Of a DNA stretch of 64,000 nt, positions 34,652-44,502 are shown piece by piece. The notes beneath the pieces were generated by a model that made no database searches, had not been told where the DNA came from, and worked only from the letters and a program-made list of their open reading frames with translations. Position 1 is the first letter of the stretch. Each line of letters opens with the position of its first letter. Source of the DNA: Gentiana macrophylla (Eukaryota; Streptophyta; Magnoliopsida; Gentianales; Gentianaceae); assembly GCA_026214975.1 (NCBI GenBank), contig CM047805.1, positions 110,851,845 through 110,915,844 of the forward strand, in the 5' to 3' direction. The translations under genes and the position numbers were made by a program.

Positions 34652-35311
34652 TTAAGGGACCACCTTTTCCTTGTGAGCTTGGACCGGTTGACTGAAAAAC
34701 ACCTCATCTTCCTGAGGTGTTACCCCAGAAAGGTATTGAATGACATCATCTAGAGGAATCCTCCTGTCAGCTTCCATTTGTTCTTTCTTATGCTTAACCA
34801 TCTTCTTAAGTTCTTCTTCTTCAAGCTCTTCTGCAAGCTGCTCCCAATCATCCAACTCCCAATGAGTAGTTTCTTTCCAGAATTCTATTTCGTCCCAACT
34901 ACCCATTAAAACTTCCTCCTCTGCGAGGTTAAAGTCTGCCTGGTTGAGCTCCTTCAAATCATTGCTGCTCATCCCTGGAATATCCCAGATTTTCCGTTCA
35001 CTCATAGGCTCAGTATGCGCAAGTTGTTGAGACAACTCTACAGTGATTCCTGCCTGTTCGTGAATTATAACATCCAGGGCTCCTATCTCCGTGAGCTCTT
35101 CATCAGGGTCGAATTCATCCCCATAGATTGCTTCAATGAATGAGATCTCCTGGCTCGAAGCTTCCGCAGAACTTTTTCCTTGCTCGAGGGTAATGGAAGT
35201 GTCCCCTACTTTCAGAGTGATTTGGCGGTTTGAAGTCAATGGTGGAGGAAGCGAAGTGTTTAAGAAAGGCCGCCCGTAATCGTGGGCATCTCCTTGTCGA
35301 TCGGTAATCAA
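34652..35311 (-). pseudogene. B, protease-RT linker
   Basis: A 219-residue open frame, strongly acidic and Glu-rich (WELDDWEQLAEELEEEELKKM), that starts near GDAHDYGRPFL, the usual end of the Athila protease. It joins protease to RT in the intact polyprotein. It has no catalytic motif of its own. Confidence 0.7.
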
Positions 35312-35387
35312 AGTATGAACGATCGATTGGAAAAACTAGATGTTTAACGTGAATAAGGGCGTTGTTAACACAACCACCGCTAAACGG

Positions 35388-35917
35388 TTAGTTCGGTCCA
35401 CTAAGCAAGAGAGGCGGACGCTCCTTTAGCCTTTTGTCCGGCCGAGACTCTTTGCAGACGTTCAACGGCATTACGTTAACAGAGGCCCCTGAATCGCATA
35501 AGACATTGTGGAACGTGTGGCCTTCAATCATACAGGAGATTGAAGGTCGTCCGGGGTCACCTCGCTTGATTGCAACGCTCTGTGAAACCGTTGAACACTC
35601 TTCTCTTAGCACTTCCTCTGCCATTTCCTTGAGCTTTTTTTTGCTTCCACAGGCATCCTTAAGATACTTACAACACTTAGGCATCTCGGTCAATACCTCA
35701 GCAAGTGGCATAGTCACCACAGTATCTCTAAGCATCTTCCTCACTCCGTCATATTGTTTGTCAGAGTTTAGGATATTTTCTCTTTTCTTTGCCGGATAGG
35801 GAAGGGTTTTCGAATGATTAATCATAGGTTGACTTTTAATGGCTTCATCCTCCTTATCCTTCCATCTGACGAACTTCTCAGTTTTCTTTTTAGTCAGGGG
35901 TTCAGATACCTTAACAA
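35388..35917 (-). pseudogene. B, gag end and protease, truncated by a deletion
   Basis: From the deletion junction the frame reads VSEPLTKKKTEKFVRW, then MPKCCKYLKDACGSKKKLKE, EECSTVSQ and the active site VLCDSGASVNVMPL. All of gag upstream is missing. The apparent N-terminus (upstream of about 35917) is translated LTR sequence, so the frame is a fusion created by the deletion. Confidence 0.78.
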
Positions 35918-36735
35918 TCAAATCAAATAACAATTGATAAATAAAATTCAATATTCGAATTCATAAACAAAGATAACCTAACAATCCGTGGTTGTGGTGA
36001 TGTTGATGTGGTATCCTCCCGCTATTCTACCGTGATGTGCTTAGCCTTCCATCCTTGTGATGATCCAAGACATGATTGAAGGGAAGATACTCATAATTTT
36101 TTAGGATTTGGTGCGGCTCCTCCAAGGGTGGAATATGCGGCTGTATGTTGTGTGTATTAGGGTTGAAATAACACGCCTATTTATAGAATTCTGAGGCGGC
36201 TAGGTCAAAAAACGGCACTGGACGCCTGTCCAGAGGGGTGGACGCCAGTCCAAAGTGCAAAACTTATTTGAGTCGGGCCGAGCTAGGGTTGGACGCACGT
36301 CCTATGCAAAATTGGGCAAAATCAGACGCCAGTCCACTAAAAATCTGTCAATCCTGAATCAAAATTCTTCCAGTGGACGCCAGTTCAATACTTCAGACGT
36401 TCGTCCAGCATGCCTTCAAATTCGACCTTTCATCTTTATCTCTTTATTCTTCAGCTCCCAATCTTCAAAACACGATTACACACTTTAAATCAACTTTTCC
36501 TCAGCCACATTTAACACCTGCACGTCATTGAAAACATACCAAAGTGTAACACAACTCAAACCAACATAAAATCATCATTTTAAGCACGTAATTGGCGCGT
36601 TTTACACTTTTTATAACTCTACAACCATTTCTTCAATTTGTTCATTTAATACATAATTTTCTATAAAAATTACTAAAACACGGGGATTATTGTTATGAAA
36701 TATTACGATATAAATCATAAAATTCACCGAGAACA
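35918..36735 (-). repeat. Right LTR of B, truncated
   Basis: Matches 29222-30047 of the left LTR. About 700 bases of the LTR side facing the interior, the primer site and gag are absent. The junction is at CTTAACAATC near 35917. Palindromic GGACGNN words lie at 36218-36410. Confidence 0.88.
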
Positions 36736-36740
36736 GAGTA

Positions 36741-36853
36741 CGAAGTAGCTATACTATTAATATATGTTTCTACTCATCGTAATATTCATACAACCTACTA
36801 TCTAATAAATTATTTTTAACTTAATACACTTGTCCCCCTTAAAATCATGAAAA
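36741..36853. repeat. Fourth tandem-array copy, right fragment
   Basis: CGAAGTAGCTATACTATTAA, CTCATCGTAATATTCATACA and CACTTGTCCCCCTT continue the unit broken at 14781 and match the middle copy near 8898-9012. Confidence 0.72.
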
Positions 36854-37062
36854 TAAATATTGAATATTTTTTTGATATTTAAATGGAAAATACATTGTTT
36901 TACCTAACACATCCAGAAAACAATATAATAATGATGAACTTGCGTCCTCAGGACATGACCCAACGGCGTCCCTGTCCAAATTTAGGCTTGGGGTCAGATA
37001 TTATTTTAGGCCCTTCTAAAAAATAGGTTAACCAAAAAAAAATATTATTGTTGCCTCTGCCC

Positions 37063-37128
37063 TCTCGCAAGAATCAAACCCTGGTTGCTTGCGAAGTTAT
37101 ACTTGATTACATACCATTAGACTAATAC
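37063..37128 (-). repeat. tRNA-like sequence (SINE-related)
   Basis: On the minus strand an A-box-like TAGTCTAATGGTA (37112-37124) is followed by a B-box-like GGTTTGATTC (37071-37080). It lacks a foldable tRNA body. GC-rich text at 37200-37255 (GGAGGCTCGGGGCCATGG) follows. Confidence 0.38.
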
Positions 37129-37252
37129 TTTTTTTATTTTTAAAAATGCAATATATACTATTGAGTTAAAATTTCATGGGGCCCTTAAATTCATAGAATT
37201 TAGGGGAGGCTCGGGGCCATGGCCTCCTTGGCCCTCCCCTAGGGGCGCCCCT

Positions 37253-37277
37253 GACATGACCTAGTGGTAAAGGGCTT
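37253..37277 (+). repeat. SINE head (A box), interrupted by element C
   Basis: TGACATGACCTAGTGGTAAAGGGCTT resembles a tRNA-derived SINE start with an A box (TGACCTAGTGG). It breaks at the LTR of C. The matching B-box half resumes at 46623. Confidence 0.45.
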
Positions 37278-39406
37278 TGTAATATTCCGATTTTCGGGAA
37301 AGGGCAGACGTGTCTTTTTGCGAAAACGAAATATTAGGTTCGGTTTCCTTTTATTTGGAGTTAATTATTTTGGACGTTTTATATATATAATTTCGAGTTT
37401 ATATGTATATACATGAGGAAATCCTTTTTTTGTATTTAAAAAGGGCATTTAGGGAAAAGGATTAACTCCTCTTAATGCTAAGACCTAAACATTTAATCGA
37501 GAGATTTGATTACTCAGCCCCTCCCTTTTCTTTTCCTTGTGCGTGAGAGAGAGAGAGAGCATAGGAGAGCCAAGAGTTCTTTTCACAATTCCCGAGAGGA
37601 AGAGTTGTTTGTTTTCGTAATCGTTTCGAGAAGCGGAAGCGTTATGAAAGGAGGGCTTCGTTTGTGATCGGGTTTGGTGGCAAGTGCAGCAGCTTTCCTC
37701 GAGGTTTCGAATCAGTTTTGGGCTGCAATAGGTAAGAAGAACTCCGTCCTATGAAATCAATTACTGGTTATAGGGATTTGATCATGTTCTAGGACGTTTT
37801 GGTGTTAGAAAATTGAGTTGTTGCCTTGGTAAATGACTATGGATGTTATGGTATTGTTAGATGAGGTCTATGTGCTCATTGTGTTGTTATTTTTCTGGTT
37901 TTTTGGCTGAAATACGATCTGGGGTTCGAATGATGAAGAATTAGGGTTCCGGTCGAACCCAGGTGGACGAAGGCGTCGGTATTATGGACGGCGTCCATCC
38001 TAGGTTCCACCCCTGGACGAACGCCTGGTTGTAATGGACGGCGTCGAGGTGCAATTTTACATTCAGATTGAATCGCTTTTGTTTTGGGTGGGCGGCGTCC
38101 ACTATTGTGGACGGGCGTCCAGTAAACTGAACGGGCGTCCAAGCCTTTAAACGGGCGTCCAGTTTTGTATTGCCTCACTTCTATTGCTAATTGTTGTTCA
38201 GCCATATATACATGCTTTACTTACTTGAAATCCATATATATGATATGTTAAACATGGTATAACTTAGACAAGCCTGAATTGAGCTTCTGATTCGTTCAGT
38301 TAAAACACCGAATGTACTCTTAAAGGGAGTTGAAGTTCGGATCCGTCGGAAGAGCATGATAGGCTTGTGCTTTGATGAATTAGGATTCATCATTGGCTGT
38401 GTATGTGCTAGGACTTGTCCGTGTCTAGTGGTCTAGGAAGAGAGTAGTATGTGTGAGGGAGATTATTTGAAAACACTTAGGCTGGCTAGTTAATAACTTA
38501 ATAGACAACGTATATGACTAGTAAAAGATTAAACAACATGTCTCTCTTGGCTAGGCACCAGGCTAAATCGCGATGCATGTGCTACCTCTGAAGGTAGAGG
38601 AACTCCGTAGGTCCAAGGACCCTAAGTACGGAGGGATTCTGCTGAGACGCGCGTGCTATCGGAGTCTACCTTTTCTAGACTTCGTGGATATTGGTGTGAT
38701 CCACTAATATGTTGCAAAAGAGTGTCCCTGAGGTGGAAGAACTCCGAGAGTCAAAGAAACCCTAAGCACGGAGGGATTACGCTAAGGTGGATGCGCGTAG
38801 TAGCCCTTGAGTGCGGTTGTAACATAGATAGGTTAAGTTAGAAACAGTTAGTCACAACATGTTTATGAGCATGAAGTGAAACCTAGATTGAGTCAGTCTC
38901 ACATAAACAACAAATCAAATTAAGTATCTTTTCCTTATAAATTGTAGTTGATGTCATAGCTTCTCTTTCTTATTAAGTACGTTGTACTTACCTCAAATGC
39001 ATTGTTTTCTATGTGTTTGGGGATGAGAAGACGAACAGGTTTTCGAGGAGGAGTTCGACGACGACGCTTGTCGGCTTCGTTGAAGACTTTTATTTACTGC
39101 TTCACGTATATTCTTGGATTATTTTTGATACTGTTGAGGTAGACTTTTGGTCTTTCGAGACGCATAGTACTTTTCTTTTGGGATTTTCGTATTTTCTCAA
39201 ATGTAATAAATTTACATTTCCGCTTTTAGATTTCCTTTTCTATTCTTAAACATTTAGAAATTTTATACCCGAGTTTTTGCTTCCGTTTGCTTTAATTTGA
39301 TACGACGTAGTAGAGGCTTACGTATAAAGTGAATTTACTTTATTTTATACGTGCCGAACGTTTCATTTCCGGATAAGGACTCGGTGTCCGGGAACGGGGC
39401 GTTACA
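37278..39406 (+). repeat. 5' LTR of element C
   Basis: Begins TGTAATATTCCG and ends GGGGCGTTACA. It contains a GA microsatellite near 37545, a palindromic cluster at 37968-38163, the hairpin GATGAAT-TAGG-ATTCATC at 38374-38391 and a second hairpin at 38603-38633. The stretch from about 38280 on is strongly conserved with the LTR of F, whereas the upstream (promoter) part is not. Confidence 0.9.
38603..38633 (+). other. Bulged hairpin in the LTR of C
   Basis: CTCCGTA pairs with TACGGAG and GGTCC with GGACC, closing on AA, with a 5-base bulge on one side. A weaker related copy (GAACTCCGAGAG...GCACGGAGG) lies about 130 bases downstream. In the right LTR the outer stem is partly lost. Confidence 0.6.
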
Positions 39407-39501
39407 GTTGGTATCAGAGAGAAGCGTCCTTTAGACTTCCTTTCTTTTAAGATAAGCTTCTTTAGATCTTTTAGTAACGTCTGGTTTTCTTGATCATCAG
39501 G
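39407..39501 (+). other. Primer binding site and leader of C
   Basis: TGGTATCAGAGA (39409-39420) is two bases inside the LTR and matches the plant initiator-tRNA-Met site. The leader that follows is related to that of element F. Confidence 0.85.
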
Positions 39502-40745
39502 ATGGTGTTCACGAGGACTGGAGCGGGTGCAGAGTCTTCCAGAGTTCGAGGGGAAAGTCCCGTACCGGTTGTAGGGGGTGGTGTAGTGAGACCGATACCC
39601 CTAACCCAGCAGAGTTTATCACCACCACCTCATACGGCGACACCGTCACCGAGGTCTCATCAGAGCTTGTCACCCCGACCACATCAGGAACGACCTCCAC
39701 GATGGCACGTGGGAAGTTCGGCTCAGTTCACCATGGTAAGTGATATCCCAGCTGGCTATGTACCACCACCTGTGGCTAGCGTGTACCCTCCACCAACAAG
39801 TGTTTATCCACCTGTGTATCCTCGGCGGCGAAGCAGCAGCCTTTACCCTCCTCCCGTAGGCATGCTCCTCAACCTACCGTACCACCTTCACCACGCCTTG
39901 ATCATCAACAAGGTATTGGTTACCCACCTTTTGGTTTTCAAAGAACCCCAAGTACTTCTCCACAGCCTCATCAGTTTTACCCTCAAGGATACTATCCTTT
40001 CCAGCCTGTATCTCACGCGTATCCGGCTTACCCTCCTCAGCAACAGTCCACCGCAGATGCCTTATGGTTACCCACCGGTTTACCCACCAGTCAGACCGGC
40101 TTTTGAGCAAGCACCAGTTGTAGATTGGTACACAAGGCTAAGAAGGAATCGGGTTGAGAACTTCTATGGAAATGTGGAGCATATGAAGGCAGAAGAATGG
40201 TGAGAGGTTTTGAAAAGGCTTGCGAGGAATATACATGTTCGGAGACAGAAATGGCACGATTAGCGATCGATTTCCTCTTAGGCGCAGCAGAAGCATGGAT
40301 CGATGCCATTCAAAGCAGTAACGGGAAGATTACGGACTGGGAAGGTTTTAAGGCTATGTTTTACAACGAATACTTTCCGGCTACGGTGCAAGCTGATAAG
40401 GCAAGTCAGGTTTTGAAATTTAAGCAAGGTACTCAAGAGTACACAGTGACCCAGTACACCAATAAGTTCAACGAATTGGGGCGGTTCTACCCCGAGTTGA
40501 TGAAAGTGGAGGAAAGAAAGATGGCTCTTTACAAGGAAGGCTTGGCCTATGAAATCCAATCAGGCATGTTGGGATTTACAGCAAAGAATATGGCAGAGCA
40601 ACTGAATAAAGCTTTGGAAGTCGAGACCTTTAGAAAGAGGGCTACAGTAGTTGTTGGGAACAAGAGAAACTTTGGGACTAGTCAAGGCGCTTATAGGGGA
40701 GCACCACAACAAAATGTCAAGAAAGCGACGGCTCCTACGGACTAA
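39502..40745 (+). pseudogene. C, gag (frame-broken)
   Basis: From the ATG at 39502 (MVFTRTGAGAESS) the protein is Pro-rich, with a frame slip inside the Pro/Tyr-rich region. The retrotrans_gag core (MARLAIDFLLGAAEAWIDA, FPATVQADKASQVLKFKQGT, VTQYTNKFNELGRF) is in a second frame, 40197-40745. A CCHC zinc knuckle follows near 40822-40865 but a one-base slip breaks it. Gag would form the particle. Confidence 0.82.
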
Positions 40746-41089
40746 GGCCCCGAGCAAAGTGCACCGCTTTGCTCTAAGTGCAATGTAAATCACTCAGGAG
40801 TGCGAGCGAACAATACCGGTTGCTACATCTGCTGGAGAGCCAGGACACTTTTCTAGAGCGTGTCCAAACAGAGGAACAAGGGTAGTTCGAGTCAAGGAAG
40901 CGGAAAGAGCGGCCCCAGCCGACCGGTTCGAGTTTTTGCAGTTGATGCTAATTTTGTGGAACCAGAGGATGACGTTATTTCAGGTACCATGTTGTTGTCT
41001 TGTTCTTTTGTTAAGATATTTTATAGCGTGTTTATTCATGTTGTAACTATATTTAAATAAATGAATATGCATCCTAGTAATACGATAAT

Positions 41090-42507
41090 GTTAAAAACTT
41101 AGTGGTCAAGGCTTTGTTTGACACGGAGCGTCAAATACTTTTGTGTCAACCAAGGTAGCTAAGAAATTGAACTTACCTTCAGAACCTTTAAGGAATACTT
41201 TGGAAATAACTACACCGTTAGGGAAGGTAACAAAGGTGACTAGGGTAATACCTCAAGTGGAAGTTCGAGTTGGACCTTATCGATGCAAGAGCGACTTCAC
41301 AGTTTTGGACTTCTCAGATTTTGATGTAATCCTCGGAATAGATTGGCTATCCGAGAATTATGTTCACTTGGACTGTAGGGAGAAGAAAGTGACTTTTAAA
41401 GTACCTGGAAAATCAGACAAGACGTATCAAGGGAATGTGTACAAGCCAGGTAAGAAGCGACACCCGATCATCTCGGCAGTTAAGGCCATCAGGGCTTGTC
41501 AGAAGGGTTGTGAAGGCTACTTGTTGTATGCAGTGGATGTAGAACAAGTAAAGCCAAAGTTAGAAGAAACTCCTATTGTAAGAGAGTACCCCGAGGTGTT
41601 TCCAGAAGAGCTACCGGGAAACATGCCGGATAGGGAAATCGAGTTTGAGATCAAGTTGGTACCCGGAGCGGCACCAGTTGCTAAGGCACCTTATAGGATG
41701 GCACCGGCTGAATTAAAGGAGTTAAAAGCTCAACTTAAAGAGATGCTTGAAAGGAACATAATTCAGCCCAGCACCTCGCCTTGGGGAGCCCCTGTTTTGT
41801 TCGTGAAGAAAAAGGATGGTAGCATGCGGATGTGTATCGATTAATGAGTATTTGAATAACCTTACCATCAAGAATAAGTACCTCTACCAAGGATAGACGA
41901 TTTGTTTAACCGGTTGCAAGGCAAGAGAGTATTCTCCAAGATTGACTTGAGATCCGGTTATCATCGATTGAAGATTAAAGTGGCGATATATACGAAGACG
42001 GCTTTCGGTACAAGATATGGACATTATGAGTTCCTTGTCATGCCATTTGGACTCACTAATGCTCCATCTGCATTCATGGATTTGATGCAACGTGTCTTCA
42101 TGCCGTATTTGGATAAGTTCGTGATAGTGTTCATAGACGATATCCTAGTTTACTCTAAGGATGAGAAGGAACACGAGGAACACTTAAGGATAGTGTTGGA
42201 CACCATGAAGAAGAATCGCTTGTATGCAAAGTTTTCAAAGTGCGACTTTTGGTTGGATCGAGTTAGTTTCTTGGGTCATGTGATTTCTGGAGATGGTATT
42301 CAAGTTGATCCAGTGAAGATCGAGGCAGTTGAGAATTGGCCTAGACCGACCACCGTTTCGGAAGTAAGAAGTTTTCTTGGGTTGGCTGGTTACTACCGGA
42401 AGTTTGTACAAGATTTTTCAAAGATAGCTACTCCGCTCACCAAGTTAACACAGAAGAATGTGAAGTTTGAATGGACTAGAGAGTGCGAAATAGCTTTTTC
42501 GGATTAA
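41090..42507 (+). pseudogene. C, protease and reverse transcriptase (frame-broken)
   Basis: The protease active-site stretch near 41120 starts FDT but its frame is lost. The rest of the protease (FDVILGIDWLSENYVHLDC) and the RT start (REYPEVFPEELPG, AKAPYRMAPAELKELKAQL, WGAPVLFVKKKDG) are open at 41143-41844, ending at a stop just after MCID. After a frame slip RT resumes at 41902 with [26 protein letters not shown] and the intact catalytic FIDDILVYS, to 42507. Confidence 0.87.
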
Positions 42508-43194
42508 TCGAAGAAGAAGTTGACTACGGCCCCGAGTGTTAGCGATTCGGAGATCTTTGATAATTACGATGTCTCACACGGATGCTTCGGGACAGGGTTT
42601 GGGTTGTGTGTTGATGCAAGGAGGAAAAGTGATAGCTTATGCATCTAGGCGATTGAAGGTGCATGAGAAGAACTACCCGACGATGATTTAGAGTTGGCAA
42701 TGTAGTTTTGCCTTAAAGACTTGGAGGCATTACTTGTATGGAGTTAAAGCAAGGATTTTCACCGACCATAAGAGTTTAAAGTATTTCTTCACCCAAGAGA
42801 ATGAATATGAGACAAAGGAGGTGGTTAGAATTTGTGAAGGACTACGATCTGGATATTCAGAACCATCGGGGAAAAGCAAAGGTAGTAGAAGATGCTTTGA
42901 GTAGGAAACCGTTGTTTGCGCCTTCCAGTGTTGAGGTAATGGCAGAGAGGTTAGATGGGCTGCACATCGAAGCTTTGATCAGATCGAAGACCGGCAATCT
43001 GTGGCACCGTTGTTAGCAAGATCTGAGTTGATGGACGACATCCGGGAGAAGCAAGACGAAGATCCGGTTTTGTTGGACTTGAAGCGTGTTGCTAGAGAGA
43101 AGCCTACGGTTGGTTACGTGTTGGATAAAAGTGGAAATCTGTGGTATCGGGATCGTCTATGTGTACCTAAGTTGGCGACCTGAGGCAAAGAGTT
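42508..43194 (+). pseudogene. C, RNase H and integrase N-terminus (frame-broken)
   Basis: RNase H is visible as [20 protein letters not shown] and [10 protein letters not shown], interrupted by a stop near 42690. The end ([20 protein letters not shown]) lies in the frame at 42801-43016. The spacer to integrase (DEDPVLLDLKRVAREK, GNLWYRDRLCVPKL) is in another frame to 43183. Confidence 0.8.
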
Positions 43195-44283
43195 ATGGAA
43201 GAGGCACACAAAATTGCTTTTGCGGTTCATCCAGGTGCTACTAAAATGTACAGAGATTTAAAGGAAAGATTTTGGTGGCCCTCGATGAAGTTGGAAATAG
43301 CCAAGTTTGTGGCAGAGTGTGATGTTTGCCAGAAGGTTAAAGCAGAACATAGAAGACCCGGGGGAATGCTTAAGCCATTGGACATCCCTGAATGGAAGTG
43401 GGATAAGATTACGATGGATTTCATCACCGGATTACCTAGGACAAAGGGAGGGCATGATGCAATTTGGGTAATTGTGGATAGATTGACCAAATCTGCCCAT
43501 TTCTTGCCATACAAAGTTGACATGCCATTGAAGAAGATGACGACACTATATCTGGATAATATAGTGAAGCTACACGGAGTCCCTATCTCGATAGTTTCGG
43601 ATCGTGATTCGAGATTTGTCAGTCGGTTTTGGAAGAGCTTACAAGAAGCCTTTGGAACTAAGTTGGATTTAAGCACGGCTTTTCATCCTCAGACAGATGG
43701 ACAATCTGAGAGGACCATCCAAACACTTGAAGACATGTTAAGAGCTTGTGTTTTGGAGGTAGGCGGATCATGGGATGATTACCTATCGGTAGCAGAGTTT
43801 GCCTATAACAACAGTTTCCATGCAAGCATAGGCATGCCGCCGTTTGAAGCGTTGTATGGGAGAAGATGCCGGACGCCACTGTTTTGGGATGAAGTCGGAG
43901 AGAGGCAGATTACAGGGCCGGAAATGGTTGAACAAGCAAAGGAAAGGGTTCAGTTGGTCAAGAAGAATTTGAAGGCAGCTCAAGACAGGCAGAAAAGTTG
44001 GGCTGATGTTAGAAGAAGACCTCTTGAGTTTGAAGTCGGTGATAAAGTTTATCTACGAGCCTCACCGATGAAGCGGAGTGAAACGCTTTGAATGAAAGGA
44101 AAGCTAAGTCCAAGATATGTCGGACCTTTCGAGATCTTAGAAAGAGTTGGGACGTTAGCTTATAAGCTTCAGTTGCCAGAATCGATGTCGAGAGTTCACA
44201 ACGTATTTCATGTTTCGATGTTGAAGAAATGTCTGACGAAGAACGATGTTGAAACTACGGTTGATCCGAAATTCTACAGATAA
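43195..44283 (+). pseudogene. C, integrase (one late break)
   Basis: A long clean frame carries the zinc motif end (VAECDVCQKVKAEH) and the catalytic triad: Asp in WDKITMDFITGLP, Asp in SIVSDRDSRFVSRFW and Glu in FHPQTDGQSERTIQTLED. The C-terminal part continues (FEVGDKVYLRASPMK) to a stop at 44089-44091. [19 protein letters not shown] follows in the next frame to 44283. This is the best-preserved pol domain in the window. Confidence 0.9.
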
Positions 44284-44502
44284 TCTCGCTATTTACGAAA
44301 GACCTATCAAGATTTTAGACCGGAAGGAAAAAGACGATTAAGAGGCGGATGATTCCCTTGGTGTTAGTTCGGTGGAGTAATCACTCACCCGAGGAGGCAA
44401 CTTGGGAAGTGGAAAGCGACATGATCAATGAATTCCAAGAGTTTGTTGATCTACACTGTATGTTCTAGTTTTTTGAGCACGAAACTCCTTTTAAGGGGAG
44501 AA
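44284..44502 (+). pseudogene. C, chromodomain-like remnant and polypurine tract
   Basis: After the integrase, frame-broken text including KILDRKEK and then WKATW-like residues matches the place and wording of the chromodomain of plant chromoviruses, which targets integration to modified chromatin. TTTTAAGGGGAGAA (44489-44502) is the polypurine tract directly before the 3' LTR. Confidence 0.6.

Larger units (their letters stand above)
14782..36735 (-). mobile_element. Athila-like Ty3/gypsy element B (hosts element A)
   Basis: The ends are TGTTCGG and GAGAACA, with GAGTA directly outside on both sides (14777-14781 and 36736-36740) and the split tandem-array unit continuing on both flanks. The interior on the minus strand carries gag/protease, RT, RNase H and integrase text of the Athila kind. 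The left LTR is interrupted by element A. The right LTR is truncated, with loss of the 5' UTR and most of gag. Frames are broken in several places. Confidence 0.88.
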
